This document shows positions 42,990-51,250 of a stretch of DNA of 64,000 bases, one piece after another; position 1 is the first letter of the stretch, and every line of letters starts with the position of its first letter. The notes beneath the pieces were generated by a model. That model saw nothing but the letters and a program-made list of their open reading frames with translations. It searched no databases and had not been told where the DNA came from. The position numbers and the translations under genes are program-made. This DNA is from CAZYJR01 sp964647905 (GTDB taxonomy: Bacteria; Desulfobacterota; DSM-4660; Desulfatiglandales; HGW-15), in contig CAZYJR010000001.1 of the NCBI GenBank assembly GCA_964647905.1, forward strand, positions 62,001-126,000, written 5' to 3'.

Positions 42990-43979
42990 CTATTCGGCCA
43001 TGCCGACGGCTTTCATCACCTCATGGATGGATTCGTCCTGCTGTTTGTGGAACGCCCGGGCCTCTTCCGGGCCCTTCCAGGTTTTCTCGAAACCGCGCTT
43101 GTTCATGAATGCAGTGAACTCTTCGCTGTCGAAGGCGGCCCGGACCGCGTCGGCCAACTTCTGCTTGATGTCGTCGGGCAGGCCGGCCGGAGCGCCGATC
43201 ATACGCCAAGTATAACAGGTCCAGTCCGTGCCGGTGGCCTCTTTCAACGTGGGGACGTCGGGCAAGGGGTCGAAACGCTTTTCACCCATGTTGGCCAGGG
43301 GCCGGACCTTGCCGGCCTTGATCAGCGGCAGCGCGCTGGACAAGGGCGCGGTGACCGCGTCCACGGCGCCGGCGGCCAGGTCCTTGAGCGATGGGGCTTC
43401 GCCTTTGGTCGGGACCCAGGCCACTTTATCCGGTTCCACGCCCGAATAATACAGCCACCCGGCCCAGGCCAGATGCCAAATACCGCCGGTGCCCGTGCCG
43501 GAAGCCTTGAACGTGCCCGCCGGTTCCGCCTTGATCGCGTCCAGCAGCTCCTGGGCGGTCTCGTAATCCGAATCGGCGTTGACTTCCAGGCCCGCAGGCG
43601 CCGCATTGAGCAGCGCGATCTGGGTGAACTTGTCGTAACTCAGGTCGGTCAGACCTTTGGAAACCAACTGGCAGAGGTCCACGTTGATGGTGCCGATGGT
43701 GTACCCGTCCGGTTTGGCGTTGGCCAGAGCCGAATGGCCGACGATGCCCGATCCGCCGGTCCGGTTGACCACGTTAACCGGTTGGCCCAGGTTCTTTTCC
43801 ATGACCGCGGCCAAGGACCGGACCACGGTGTCGGTACCGCCACCGGCGCCCCAGGGACAAATCACCGTGATCGGACGGTCGGGCCATTCGGCCTGAGCGG
43901 CCGCCGGGCCGAAGCACAGGGCAGCCAACACCAGCGCCGCGGCCATCGAGCTCACGCCTCTTGCCTTGAACAATCTCAT
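42990..43979 (-). CDS. tctC: Tripartite tricarboxylate transporter substrate-binding protein TctC
   Basis: Periplasmic receptor, 329 residues. Signal peptide MAAALVLAALCFGPAAAQA, then the TctC/BugT opening WPDRPITVICPWGAGGGTD, VNRTGGSGIVGHSALANAKP and PDGYTIGTIN. The start at 43977-43979 follows GGAGGGAAGG; a Met seven codons upstream lies on the ribosome binding site and is less likely. Ligand identity is not readable; Bug-type receptors bind carboxylates through the conserved loops seen here. First gene of the catabolic operon. Confidence 0.93.
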   Translation of the reverse strand: MRLFKARGVSSMAAALVLAALCFGPAAAQAEWPDRPITVICPWGAGGGTDTVVRSLAAVMEKNLGQPVNVVNRTGGSGIVGHSALANAKPDGYTIGTINVDLCQLVSKGLTDLSYDKFTQIALLNAAPAGLEVNADSDYETAQELLDAIKAEPAGTFKASGTGTGGIWHLAWAGWLYYSGVEPDKVAWVPTKGEAPSLKDLAAGAVDAVTAPLSSALPLIKAGKVRPLANMGEKRFDPLPDVPTLKEATGTDWTCYTWRMIGAPAGLPDDIKQKLADAVRAAFDSEEFTAFMNKRGFEKTWKGPEEARAFHKQQDESIHEVMKAVGMAE

Positions 43980-44041
43980 CACCTTCCCTCCTTTCATCAA
44001 AATAACGATTCAGTTGGGTGAGACTATCTAACACCTGAAGC

Positions 44042-44053
44042 CTGAAGCTTCAG
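44042..44053. promoter_or_regulatory. Candidate GntR operator: CTGAAGCTTCAG palindrome
   Basis: Perfect 12-base palindrome, with a further CTGAAG half-site at 44035-44040. It overlaps the -10 and start region of the minus-strand promoter called at 44051-44079, the position expected for a repressor site. The GntR gene lies in the same operon. Confidence 0.45.
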
Positions 44054-44079
44054 TAACAGGCCAACGTCACCAATGTCAA
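44051..44079 (-). promoter_or_regulatory. Candidate sigma-70 promoter for the tctCBA-gntR catabolic operon
   Basis: On the minus strand a consensus TTGACA (44074-44079) is followed after 17 bases by TTACTG (44051-44056), a poor -10 preceded by TG (extended form). The leader to tctC would be about 65 bases. The weak -10 fits a regulated promoter. Confidence 0.45.
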
Positions 44080-44208
44080 GGCCTTTTTTTCAGCCCGGGC
44101 GGGAATGCCGATTAATGGCTCTATAATCGAAGTGTTACCGCTACCAGGAAAGTCATCGGGAATGAAATTAATGAGCCTTGGAGCTTACCGAACGAAAGGT
44201 CTGGTGGT

Positions 44209-46338
44209 TCATCCGACTAGCCCGTACTTGGCCTGATTGAGGAGGACCCGCGCGTCAACGGCATGAAGGCCCTCTCCCCCGGCACCCACGATCACGGGAT
44301 TCACGTCCATTTCTCGGATTACCGGGAAGTCGGCCATGAGCCGGCCGACCCTCACCAGCAGGTCCCGGAGAGCATGGACGTCCCTGGGAGGCGTCCCCCT
44401 GAAACCTTTCTCCAGGAGGTTTCGTGCCCGGATTCGCCCCAGCATTCGCGAGGCCTCGCCTTCCCCGAAGGGGGCCACCCGCCATACCACATCGCTCAAG
44501 GCCTCCACAAAGACGCCTCCCAGACCGAAGAGCACTACCGGTCCGAAAACCGCGTCCCGCTTAGCCCCCACCATTACCTCCAGCCCCGGATCGCTCATCG
44601 CCTGGACCAATACCTCCACCTGATCGGTCCCGGCCGCCGCTCTGAGGGCACTGAAGGCCTCCTCGACCGCCGGCTCGCTGTCCAGGCCCAGGCGGAGGGC
44701 TCCCTGGTCGGTCTTGTGTGAGACATGGGGCTTGTTGAGCTTCATGGCAACGGGTCTCCCCATTCGTTTCCAAGCTTCCACGGCCTGCCCCGGTCCACCG
44801 GCCAGGCCGAAAAGCGGGACGCGCACTCCGGCTGCTCGGACCAATTCCAGGCCCTCGCTGAGGAGGAGGCGCCCCCTTTCCAGGCCCCGGCCGAGGGTGG
44901 CTTCCAGCTCACGCCGATCCATGTGTGCGGGCACAGGGCCCCGGGTTTCGGCTCGGGGGGGCCTTTCCGAGAGCCAATTCCGGGATAGGCTGAAGGCCCT
45001 CATGGCGTTCTCCGGGGCCGTAAAGACCGGGATGTCGTAGTTCTTCTTGAGGTAATCGATTTCCATGGACTCTGCGAAAATGACCAGTGCCACGGGTTTT
45101 CCGTAACGGCCGGAGAGCCCGGCCACCCTGCCGATCAGGGTCCTGCTGGCCTCCTGCTCGAAACCCCGCCTGTACCCGTGACCCAGGAGAACCCCGTCCA
45201 CATTCTCCATCTTCAGCATCTCTTCCACTATGTTTTCGTAAAAGTCCAGGTCGAACAGGTCTCCCAGGTCCAGGGGGTTTTGAAGCCGTATCACGTGGGC
45301 CCTCAGGCGGCTCTCCACCTGCCTGAGGAGCTCGGAAGGGAACTTCGGGAGCTCAAAGCCGTAATGCGCGCAGGCATCCGTCGTTATCACCGCGTGCCCG
45401 CCCGAGCGCGAGACCACGGCCAACCTGTTTCCCCGGAGGGGGGGCATGGTCAGGCCCTTTATGTAGTCCAGGGCCTCGTTTATGGTATTCACTCGGACGC
45501 AGCCTGCCTGTTCCAGGGCGTGGTCCACCAGGGAGTCGTTGGTGAAAAGGGCCGCGGTGTGGGAGTGGGCTATGCTGGAGCTGGTCTCGAAGCGGTTTGA
45601 CTTGTGCACCAGGACGGGCTTGTGGGACCTGGAGGCGATCTCCATGAACCTGCGGCCGTCCGTGAACCCCTCCAGGTACAAGAGGATGATTCGTGTGCCC
45701 TCGTCCTGTATGAGGTATTCAAGGAGATCGTTTTCGTCGACGTCGAGCTTGTTTCCCATGGAAACGAACTTGTTGATCCCGATGTTTTCCTCGGCCAGGA
45801 ATCCCAGGTAGCTCAGCCCGACGCCTCCGCTTTGGGCCAGGACAGATACCGGACCCGGCCGCAGGTCCTCCCTGAGAGGCCAGAAAGGCAGCGCCAGCCC
45901 GTTTTCCAGGCTGGCTACCCCGATCCCGTTGGGCCCTATGAAGCGGATTCCGTGGTTGCGTGCCGCCCGGCAGCACTCCTCTTCGAGCTCTCTCCCGTCC
46001 TCGCCTAGCTCCGAGAAACCGCCGGATTCCACCACCGCCCACCGGATCCCCTTGCGGCCGCAGGCCTCAAGGATTCCCGGAATGGTGCGGGCAGGGGTGA
46101 GTATCACCGCGAGGTCCACGGGACGGTCGATTTCCTCTACTGATGTGTGGATCCTCTGGCCGAAGACCACCCCTTCTCTCAGTCCGATCGGGACTATTTC
46201 ACCGGCGAACCCGAACCTGAGGCAGTTCTGGATTATGTTCTTTCCCAGATTGGCACGATCCGGTGACACACCGATTACAGCCAGATTCCGGGGGTAGAAA
46301 AAACTGGATAGAGTTTCAGGGGGTCGGCTAGCGCTCAT
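44209..46338 (-). CDS. Acyl-CoA synthetase, ADP/NDP-forming (acetate-CoA ligase ADP-forming family)
   Basis: 709 residues with alpha and beta parts fused. The CoA-binding domain is YPRNLAVIGVSPDRANLGKN; succinyl-CoA ligase-like domains follow (LAQSGGVGLSYLGFLAEENI; VSMGNKLDVDENDLL). The phospho-His is in AHSHTAALFTNDSLVDHAL. The ATP-grasp half has PVAMKLNKPHVSHKTDQGAL and EMDVNPVIVGAGG. The enzyme can convert acyl-CoA, ADP and phosphate to acid and ATP, conserving the energy of the oxoacid oxidoreductase step. It lies just upstream of the tct promoter region. Its ATG overlaps the stop of the KptA-like gene (ATGA). Confidence 0.92.
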   Translation of the reverse strand: MSASRPPETLSSFFYPRNLAVIGVSPDRANLGKNIIQNCLRFGFAGEIVPIGLREGVVFGQRIHTSVEEIDRPVDLAVILTPARTIPGILEACGRKGIRWAVVESGGFSELGEDGRELEEECCRAARNHGIRFIGPNGIGVASLENGLALPFWPLREDLRPGPVSVLAQSGGVGLSYLGFLAEENIGINKFVSMGNKLDVDENDLLEYLIQDEGTRIILLYLEGFTDGRRFMEIASRSHKPVLVHKSNRFETSSSIAHSHTAALFTNDSLVDHALEQAGCVRVNTINEALDYIKGLTMPPLRGNRLAVVSRSGGHAVITTDACAHYGFELPKFPSELLRQVESRLRAHVIRLQNPLDLGDLFDLDFYENIVEEMLKMENVDGVLLGHGYRRGFEQEASRTLIGRVAGLSGRYGKPVALVIFAESMEIDYLKKNYDIPVFTAPENAMRAFSLSRNWLSERPPRAETRGPVPAHMDRRELEATLGRGLERGRLLLSEGLELVRAAGVRVPLFGLAGGPGQAVEAWKRMGRPVAMKLNKPHVSHKTDQGALRLGLDSEPAVEEAFSALRAAAGTDQVEVLVQAMSDPGLEVMVGAKRDAVFGPVVLFGLGGVFVEALSDVVWRVAPFGEGEASRMLGRIRARNLLEKGFRGTPPRDVHALRDLLVRVGRLMADFPVIREMDVNPVIVGAGGEGLHAVDARVLLNQAKYGLVG

Positions 46339-47087
46339 GGGCCTCTCCTGGTCTTTCGCGCCTTTTCCTTCCAGGTGCGTGGTTTTCTGCCCTTCTTCTC
46401 CTGCCTGTGTACCGCCGGATCACGGTCTGACTCCAGCACAAAGGTCCCGGGTCGGAAGTCGGGCGGCCTTGAGGGTTTCTCCTTCTTTTTCTTTCTCTTC
46501 TCCTGGTCCGGTCTCTGCGCTTCCGCCTCTTTGCTCACGGCCGGCCCTGCAACGGCCCCGGGCGGGACCTCGGGGGTGAGGTAGAGCTTCCCCAGAGTCC
46601 AGAGCACGAGAGGGGCCGCCCCGGGACCGGAGGCCTTGATCTCGAGAATCACCGGGTCCTTTTCCAACCGCCGGCCCATGCGCAGAGCCATGTCCCGGTC
46701 CAGGGTCAGGGCGTGGAAAGGCCCGGGCCGCGGGCTCAGCCCTTTTTCCGCAACATGAGGATGGGCCCGCCTCCTTATCGGTGTGAACAGGAGACCGCCC
46801 GGAGGGGCTAGGACGGGTCCCTCCAGTGTATAACGCCGCTCACCGGCTCGAACAGCCTTGCCCTCGGTCTCCAAGAGCCCCCGCCCGGGCCCCAGGAGTA
46901 CCTCTCTCAGGTGCCCTTCCCGGATGTGGCCCCAGCCGGGCTCCTCTCTGACCGCCTGGAGGACCCTCTTGACCGGGACATATCCCTCCCGGTCGGGTAC
47001 CAGCCCGAACTCGTCCGGCCGGTGCCCCAGTATATAGACCAGCAGGCTGGCTAGGTCTTCTACTTGAAGCCGATGCCTCTTTGACAC
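46335..47087 (-). CDS. Divergent KptA/Tpt1-like RNA 2'-phosphotransferase with basic C-terminal tail
   Basis: 250 residues from a GTG at 47085-47087 with GGAAAGAG upstream; an ATG at 47129 has no ribosome site. The fold pattern of KptA is visible: ASLLVYILGHRPDEFGLVPD, REGYVPVKRVLQAV, then LTLDRDMALRMGRRL, DPVILEIKASG and LYLTPEVPPGAV. Catalytic residues deviate: the Arg of the usual LRHxP is Gly (LGHRP), the YHGT motif is replaced (LFTPIRRRAHPHV), and the Arg-x-HVHLS stretch is RPGPFHALTL. Residues ~185-250 are Lys/Arg-rich (KRKKKKEKPSRPPD), suggesting nucleic acid contact. KptA activity is therefore doubtful. Confidence 0.72.
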   Translation of the reverse strand: MSKRHRLQVEDLASLLVYILGHRPDEFGLVPDREGYVPVKRVLQAVREEPGWGHIREGHLREVLLGPGRGLLETEGKAVRAGERRYTLEGPVLAPPGGLLFTPIRRRAHPHVAEKGLSPRPGPFHALTLDRDMALRMGRRLEKDPVILEIKASGPGAAPLVLWTLGKLYLTPEVPPGAVAGPAVSKEAEAQRPDQEKRKKKKEKPSRPPDFRPGTFVLESDRDPAVHRQEKKGRKPRTWKEKARKTRRGP

Positions 47088-47205
47088 TTCTCTTTCCGCT
47101 CCGCCCCCCGTCTGGTGCTCATAAGGCATTTATGGATTGGCACAAGGCTGACTCCAGAGGTCGGTTTCTTCCGGTTGTCCCAGGACATGAGCCCTGGTCT
47201 TCGCG

Positions 47206-47226
47206 GCTGAAGGAAATTCCTTCAGC
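47206..47226. repeat. Perfect 10-bp inverted repeat between the PII-like and KptA-like genes
   Basis: Arms GCTGAAGGAA (47206-47215) and TTCCTTCAGC (47217-47226) around one central base. It starts 18 bases after the PII-like gene stop on the minus strand. No U-run follows, so it is either a processing or weak termination hairpin or a protein binding site. Confidence 0.45.
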
Positions 47227-47243
47227 TACCGTCTCCCGCCTTT

Positions 47244-48368
47244 TCAGCCGCTTCCTGTATAAGTGTATGCCTTTGGGACTGTACCCAGGATAAACTGCCC
47301 GTGGGCTGCTTCTCCCAGCGCCCCCTGTCTTTCCATGGCCCCCACCACCTCATCCACCTGTGATCTTGCCAGGACTATATCGCATACCTCCCTGGCCGGC
47401 GAGACGCGTTTGTAATCGGAATCCTGCGGCGCCACGTGCCTCATCCTGGTCATGGTGGCCCCGGGGGCCCCGGCATCCATGGCGGCCTTGAGCAGGGTCT
47501 CGGCGCGCCCCTCGTTGCAAGTGTAAGTCAGGGAAGCGAGGTCGTGGAGGTAGTTCTTCCGGCTCAGGGCGTGGATCCCTGGAGACCCGCCCCTGGCCCT
47601 CCAGGATGACTCTCCCTTTATCTCGTCTATGGCCACTATGATTTGCTCCATGCTGGCGGCGTGTCTCGCCATTCCCTGCATGACCTTCATGTTGATCTGT
47701 CCCCAGCGGATCGGGTGGAGATAGATGAACCCTTTCCCCGGCTGGTCCAGCTTGCCTGCTTGTATCATCAGGTTCATCAAGGCTTCCGCATCGTAGGAGC
47801 TGGCGGCCAGTCTGATCACTTCCTTTTCGGCCGGTACGGTTATCCTGAGCAGCCCCAGCTTGTCCCTGATGCCCGTGCCGTACCCGAAAGTGACGGCAGG
47901 TACGCATGTGCCGGTGTCCAAGGCCACCCTGGCCACCGCGTCGCCTTGGCCTCGCTGTACTATGCAACATATGCCGGTGAGCTCCCTCTGGAGCCTGCCC
48001 TTGCCCGAGCCCCCGGGGCCTGAGGCGATCTCCCCGCACAAGTCATGCCCCCTGTGTATGACTACTTCCTCGCTGAAGACGCTCCCCCGCCCCTGGTCAG
48101 AGAGCCCGCCGCTGCGGGTGATCAGCTCCAAGGCCCCCAATTCCAGCTCCGGCGATACGAGCAGGCTCAATATATCCACAGGGTGGTCCACCACCTTGGG
48201 GTCCACTGATAGACCCAGGAAGGCCCTCCTCTCCCTGAGCAGGATCCAACGCCCGGCCGCTGTGTGATACCGGCCGAGCCCGGACTCCTCCATCGCAGAG
48301 GTCACCTCCGGGGCAAGCTCGCGGTGGAGCACCGCGGTCACTCTTATCGCCCTTCTTCCGGAGATCAT
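47244..48368 (-). CDS. Protein of three tandem PII-like domains, partner of DUF1538 membrane protein
   Basis: 374 residues, cytoplasmic. Three successive blocks resemble the PII/GlnB ferredoxin-like fold. Block 1, residues ~5-105, starts RAIRVTAVLHRELAPEVTSA. Block 2, ~128-225, has ICCIVQRGQGDAVARVALDT, the TFGYGTGIRDK loop and GKGFIYLHPI. Block 3, ~277-372, has LTYTCNEGRAETLLKAAMDA then ARSQVDEVVGAMERQ and GQFILGTVPKAYTYTG, the usual PII ending. The GlnB uridylylation Tyr region is absent. The ATG at 48366-48368 overlaps the DUF1538 stop (ATGA), so the two are coupled. PII-like proteins often gate a neighbouring transporter, which I infer here. Confidence 0.75.
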   Translation of the reverse strand: MISGRRAIRVTAVLHRELAPEVTSAMEESGLGRYHTAAGRWILLRERRAFLGLSVDPKVVDHPVDILSLLVSPELELGALELITRSGGLSDQGRGSVFSEEVVIHRGHDLCGEIASGPGGSGKGRLQRELTGICCIVQRGQGDAVARVALDTGTCVPAVTFGYGTGIRDKLGLLRITVPAEKEVIRLAASSYDAEALMNLMIQAGKLDQPGKGFIYLHPIRWGQINMKVMQGMARHAASMEQIIVAIDEIKGESSWRARGGSPGIHALSRKNYLHDLASLTYTCNEGRAETLLKAAMDAGAPGATMTRMRHVAPQDSDYKRVSPAREVCDIVLARSQVDEVVGAMERQGALGEAAHGQFILGTVPKAYTYTGSG

Positions 48369-50464
48369 GGGGATCCTCTCTCGGTCATGTCCTCCAGGAT
48401 CGCCCTCTGCCTGCGGGTCACCACCAGGCCAACGACCAAGACGGACAGTATGGGGCAGACCGAAGCCATCGAGAGGATGCCGAAGCCCTCCACCACCCCC
48501 ACTTGCCCCCCGATTCCCAGGCCCATGGCCAGCACCAGAGGAACGGTCACAGGGCCAGTGGTCACACCTGCACTGTCCCACCCGATATTGACGAATTCTT
48601 CCTTGGACAGGGCGGTGACCAGCATGAGCAGCAGGTAGGGGGGTGCCAGAAGCCACACCATGGGGAGCCCCCAGACGATCTTGGCAACGCCCAGGGATAT
48701 TCCCGCGCCCACCCCTATGGCCACTGCCTGCATCAGGAGGGATTTCTTGAAGGTCCCCACGGTCATCTCCTCCACTGTGTATCCCAGGGCGTTCAGGGCC
48801 GGCTCGGCCAGGGTCGCCCCATAGCCCATCAGAAAGGCAAACAACAGCAGGACCGCCGCCCCCACGACTCCCTTTCCCCATAGCGGCCCCTTTTCGGGGA
48901 TATAGGTGTAGGTCCCGGTTTCCTTGTCATAGCCGTCCTCTTGGAAAGGGATAGGTTCGTAGTCGCCGTGCCTGTGGACATAGAAAAAACGGTGTTCGCC
49001 TCCCTCTTCGTCCACCGCCCTCTGAACCGTTCCCGGATCAAAGTCCCCTATGGTCCTGTGCTGGTCCGAGACCTGGATGCTCTTGAAAAGGGCGGGGAGT
49101 TTGCTCCCCACCTGGCTTCCCAACTTGCCGAGCCCGAGCTCGATCCCGGTGCTGAAGAGCATCATGCCCGCCAGGGCGAAAATGATGCCCAAGAGGACCT
49201 CGTCCGCCCTGGGCAGTCGCTCCCTCAAGAGGAGGAAGAGGACGCCGAGGAGAAAGGCGGTCAAGGGGAGAATGGCCTGCATGGAGACCGAGGCGGTTCT
49301 TTTCAAGAGCCCCAACGGCTCGACTCCTCCGGCCCGGGCGGCGTATCCGGCCATGCCGTTTCTTGACGCCTCTTCGCTCCCGAACACAGCGAGCCTCTGT
49401 TCCCGGGTCCCTCTGGCTGCCGCCCACCTGAAAAGCGCCTCAGGATCCGGTCCGAAGACTCGGGAGCGCTCGGCCTCGTTACCGGCAAGACCCCTCAGAT
49501 ACTCCAAGAGTCCCTGTTCGCCGTTTTCAAAGAGCAGGGCCTGGCTCTCGGGCCGGGCCCTGCGCAGGGCGTAGACGATCATTTCATCCCTGCCTTGGAA
49601 AAGGCGGATGGTCCGATCCCGGTGCTCCTCGCTGAAGAAGGACTCCTCTTCCATGGGTTGAGGGACTCTCCCACTGAGAAAGACCCCTAAGAGGATCACC
49701 GCCAGAACCGGAAATAGTGAGGCCAGCGTGACCACGCCGAACCCGCGCCCGCCGGAACCTGACTTGCCTGCAACACGACAGATGCCTATACCGAGGGCCA
49801 AGACCAGGGGCACGGTGACCGGGCCGGTGGTCACCGCTCCGCAGTCCCAGGCCAGCCCCGTTATTCTACGGAGGTTGGGATCCGTGTAGCAGATCGCCGT
49901 CAAGATCACCAACGCCCCCACAAGGACGTAGATAAAGGGCTTGAGGGACAGGCCGTACATGAAGCGGACCATGCCGAACATCACCGCCACCCCCACGCCG
50001 GCCCCGACGGCATAGACCATCAGTGAAGCGTTCTTGTTTAGCAGCAGGAACAAGAGGGGCGCCCGCCATGCCATCACGGAAGCCCCGGCACTCTTGAGCA
50101 CCCCTATGGCGGGTTCTGCGAACGTGGCACCTATACCCAAGATCAGGGCGAAGCCCAGGATGGTGACCAGCCCCCTCTTCTGGGGCAGCCTGAGACCGAT
50201 GACCTCGCCCAGGGGCATGAGACCCAGGAGAATTCCTTCCATGAAAAAGGCCAGGCCCAGGACCACCACGGCCAGCCCCACGGCGATCACGGAGGCCTCC
50301 ATTACGGGCATCTGCAGGACAAGACGAAGGAAGAGAACAAGGTAGACTACTATCACCCACACCGACTTGATCTGCTCGAAGATCTTGCGCTTCGCGTAGG
50401 GCAGGAGCATGCCCGCAGCTTGTCTGAAACCGACCTTGAGCTTTCCACCGGCCTGTAGAGTCAT
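48365..50464 (-). CDS. DUF1538 membrane protein with two homologous halves (putative transporter)
   Basis: 699 residues. Each half carries the same pair of motifs: GATFAEPAIGVL (112-123) with CGAVTTGPVTVPLVLALGIG (208-227), and GATLAEPALNAL (549-560) with AGVTTGPVTVPLVLAMGLGI (632-651). Each pair is followed by a glycine/serine-rich helix (FGVVTLASLFPVLAV; FGILSMASVCPILSV). The halves are joined by a soluble segment (~265-390), and a second soluble segment (~463-530) precedes the second motif pair. The family is annotated only as DUF1538; the repeat architecture suggests a transporter. It is coupled to the three-domain PII-like protein. Confidence 0.85.
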   Translation of the reverse strand: MTLQAGGKLKVGFRQAAGMLLPYAKRKIFEQIKSVWVIVVYLVLFLRLVLQMPVMEASVIAVGLAVVVLGLAFFMEGILLGLMPLGEVIGLRLPQKRGLVTILGFALILGIGATFAEPAIGVLKSAGASVMAWRAPLLFLLLNKNASLMVYAVGAGVGVAVMFGMVRFMYGLSLKPFIYVLVGALVILTAICYTDPNLRRITGLAWDCGAVTTGPVTVPLVLALGIGICRVAGKSGSGGRGFGVVTLASLFPVLAVILLGVFLSGRVPQPMEEESFFSEEHRDRTIRLFQGRDEMIVYALRRARPESQALLFENGEQGLLEYLRGLAGNEAERSRVFGPDPEALFRWAAARGTREQRLAVFGSEEASRNGMAGYAARAGGVEPLGLLKRTASVSMQAILPLTAFLLGVLFLLLRERLPRADEVLLGIIFALAGMMLFSTGIELGLGKLGSQVGSKLPALFKSIQVSDQHRTIGDFDPGTVQRAVDEEGGEHRFFYVHRHGDYEPIPFQEDGYDKETGTYTYIPEKGPLWGKGVVGAAVLLLFAFLMGYGATLAEPALNALGYTVEEMTVGTFKKSLLMQAVAIGVGAGISLGVAKIVWGLPMVWLLAPPYLLLMLVTALSKEEFVNIGWDSAGVTTGPVTVPLVLAMGLGIGGQVGVVEGFGILSMASVCPILSVLVVGLVVTRRQRAILEDMTERGSP

Positions 50465-50782
50465 TCGTAGCCTTCCGGCGATTCGAGCCCGGGATGCGCT
50501 CCCGCGCGATACCCGGTGGGTTCCTGCCGGGATCCGGTCCAGGGGGCCGGGCTGAGCCGGGGCCCTATATTGCTGGTGGGGAGCATGCCGGCAGGATGGT
50601 GTCTTTCAATCGACCAGGCACGAATGGTACCCGCACGGAGGTCCGGGTGTCAACGCATTCCGCCGCCCGGCCGCTTCCTTCGACGCCGTTGTTCCGGCGC
50701 TTGATTCCGATCTTCTTATGAGCTAGTCTTGCGGATACCCAGCCCCGGGGCCCTTCTCACCAGCAGCTTGGAGGTTCTGGAT
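50465..50782. other. Gene-free divergent region
   Basis: 318 bases between the DUF1538 gene (minus) and the thioesterase gene (plus). It should hold both promoters. TTGATT at 50701-50706 with TAGTCT 17 bases on is a weak plus-strand candidate. I see no repeat, RNA gene or credible ORF. Confidence 0.5.
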
Positions 50783-51250
50783 ATGGATATAGATACCCGG
50801 GAGGATATCCCCGTGGAGCGGGCCGAATTCCTGGCCAGGGACTACTCACGGGGTTTCATAGGTTATTGCCGTTTTCGTGCGGAAGAGATAAGGAAGGGTT
50901 TTTTCCGATCCCGGGTCGATATAGGTGAGGATCACCGCCAGCAGGACGGGTTCATACATGCCGGAGTCATGGCCACCATGGCCGATCATACGGCCGGGTA
51001 CGCCGCCTTTACCACGGTGCCTGCCGAGTACCAGATCTTGACCATAGAGTTCAAGATCAATTTCCTGAGGCCCGCCTATGGACAGGCCCTGGAGTGTCGC
51101 TCCAGGGTGATCAGGGAAGGCACGAGGGTCCTGGTGGCCGAATCCGAGGTCTATGACCTGCGGGAGAACGGGGAGGAGGCCATGGCCGCCAAGGCCATGG
51201 TCACCCTGGCAGCCGTTCACAAGGATCGCCTTCGCTCAGAGGGCGGCTGA
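50783..51250 (+). CDS. PaaI-family hotdog thioesterase
   Basis: 155 residues from an ATG eight bases after GGAGG. The hotdog-fold thioesterase motif is HRQQDGFIHAGVMATMADHT followed by AGYAAFTT, with the catalytic Asp/His region intact. YQILTIEFKINFLRPAYGQA is the following strand block. It hydrolyses acyl-CoA thioesters of unknown chain type. The 3' end overlaps the convergent pyrF gene by 15 bases. Confidence 0.9.
   Translation: MDIDTREDIPVERAEFLARDYSRGFIGYCRFRAEEIRKGFFRSRVDIGEDHRQQDGFIHAGVMATMADHTAGYAAFTTVPAEYQILTIEFKINFLRPAYGQALECRSRVIREGTRVLVAESEVYDLRENGEEAMAAKAMVTLAAVHKDRLRSEGG

Noticed and set aside
48369..48881. 171-codon N-terminal extension of the PII-like protein
   Set aside because: It is the shadow of the DUF1538 gene in another frame; the ATG overlapping the DUF1538 stop is the natural start.
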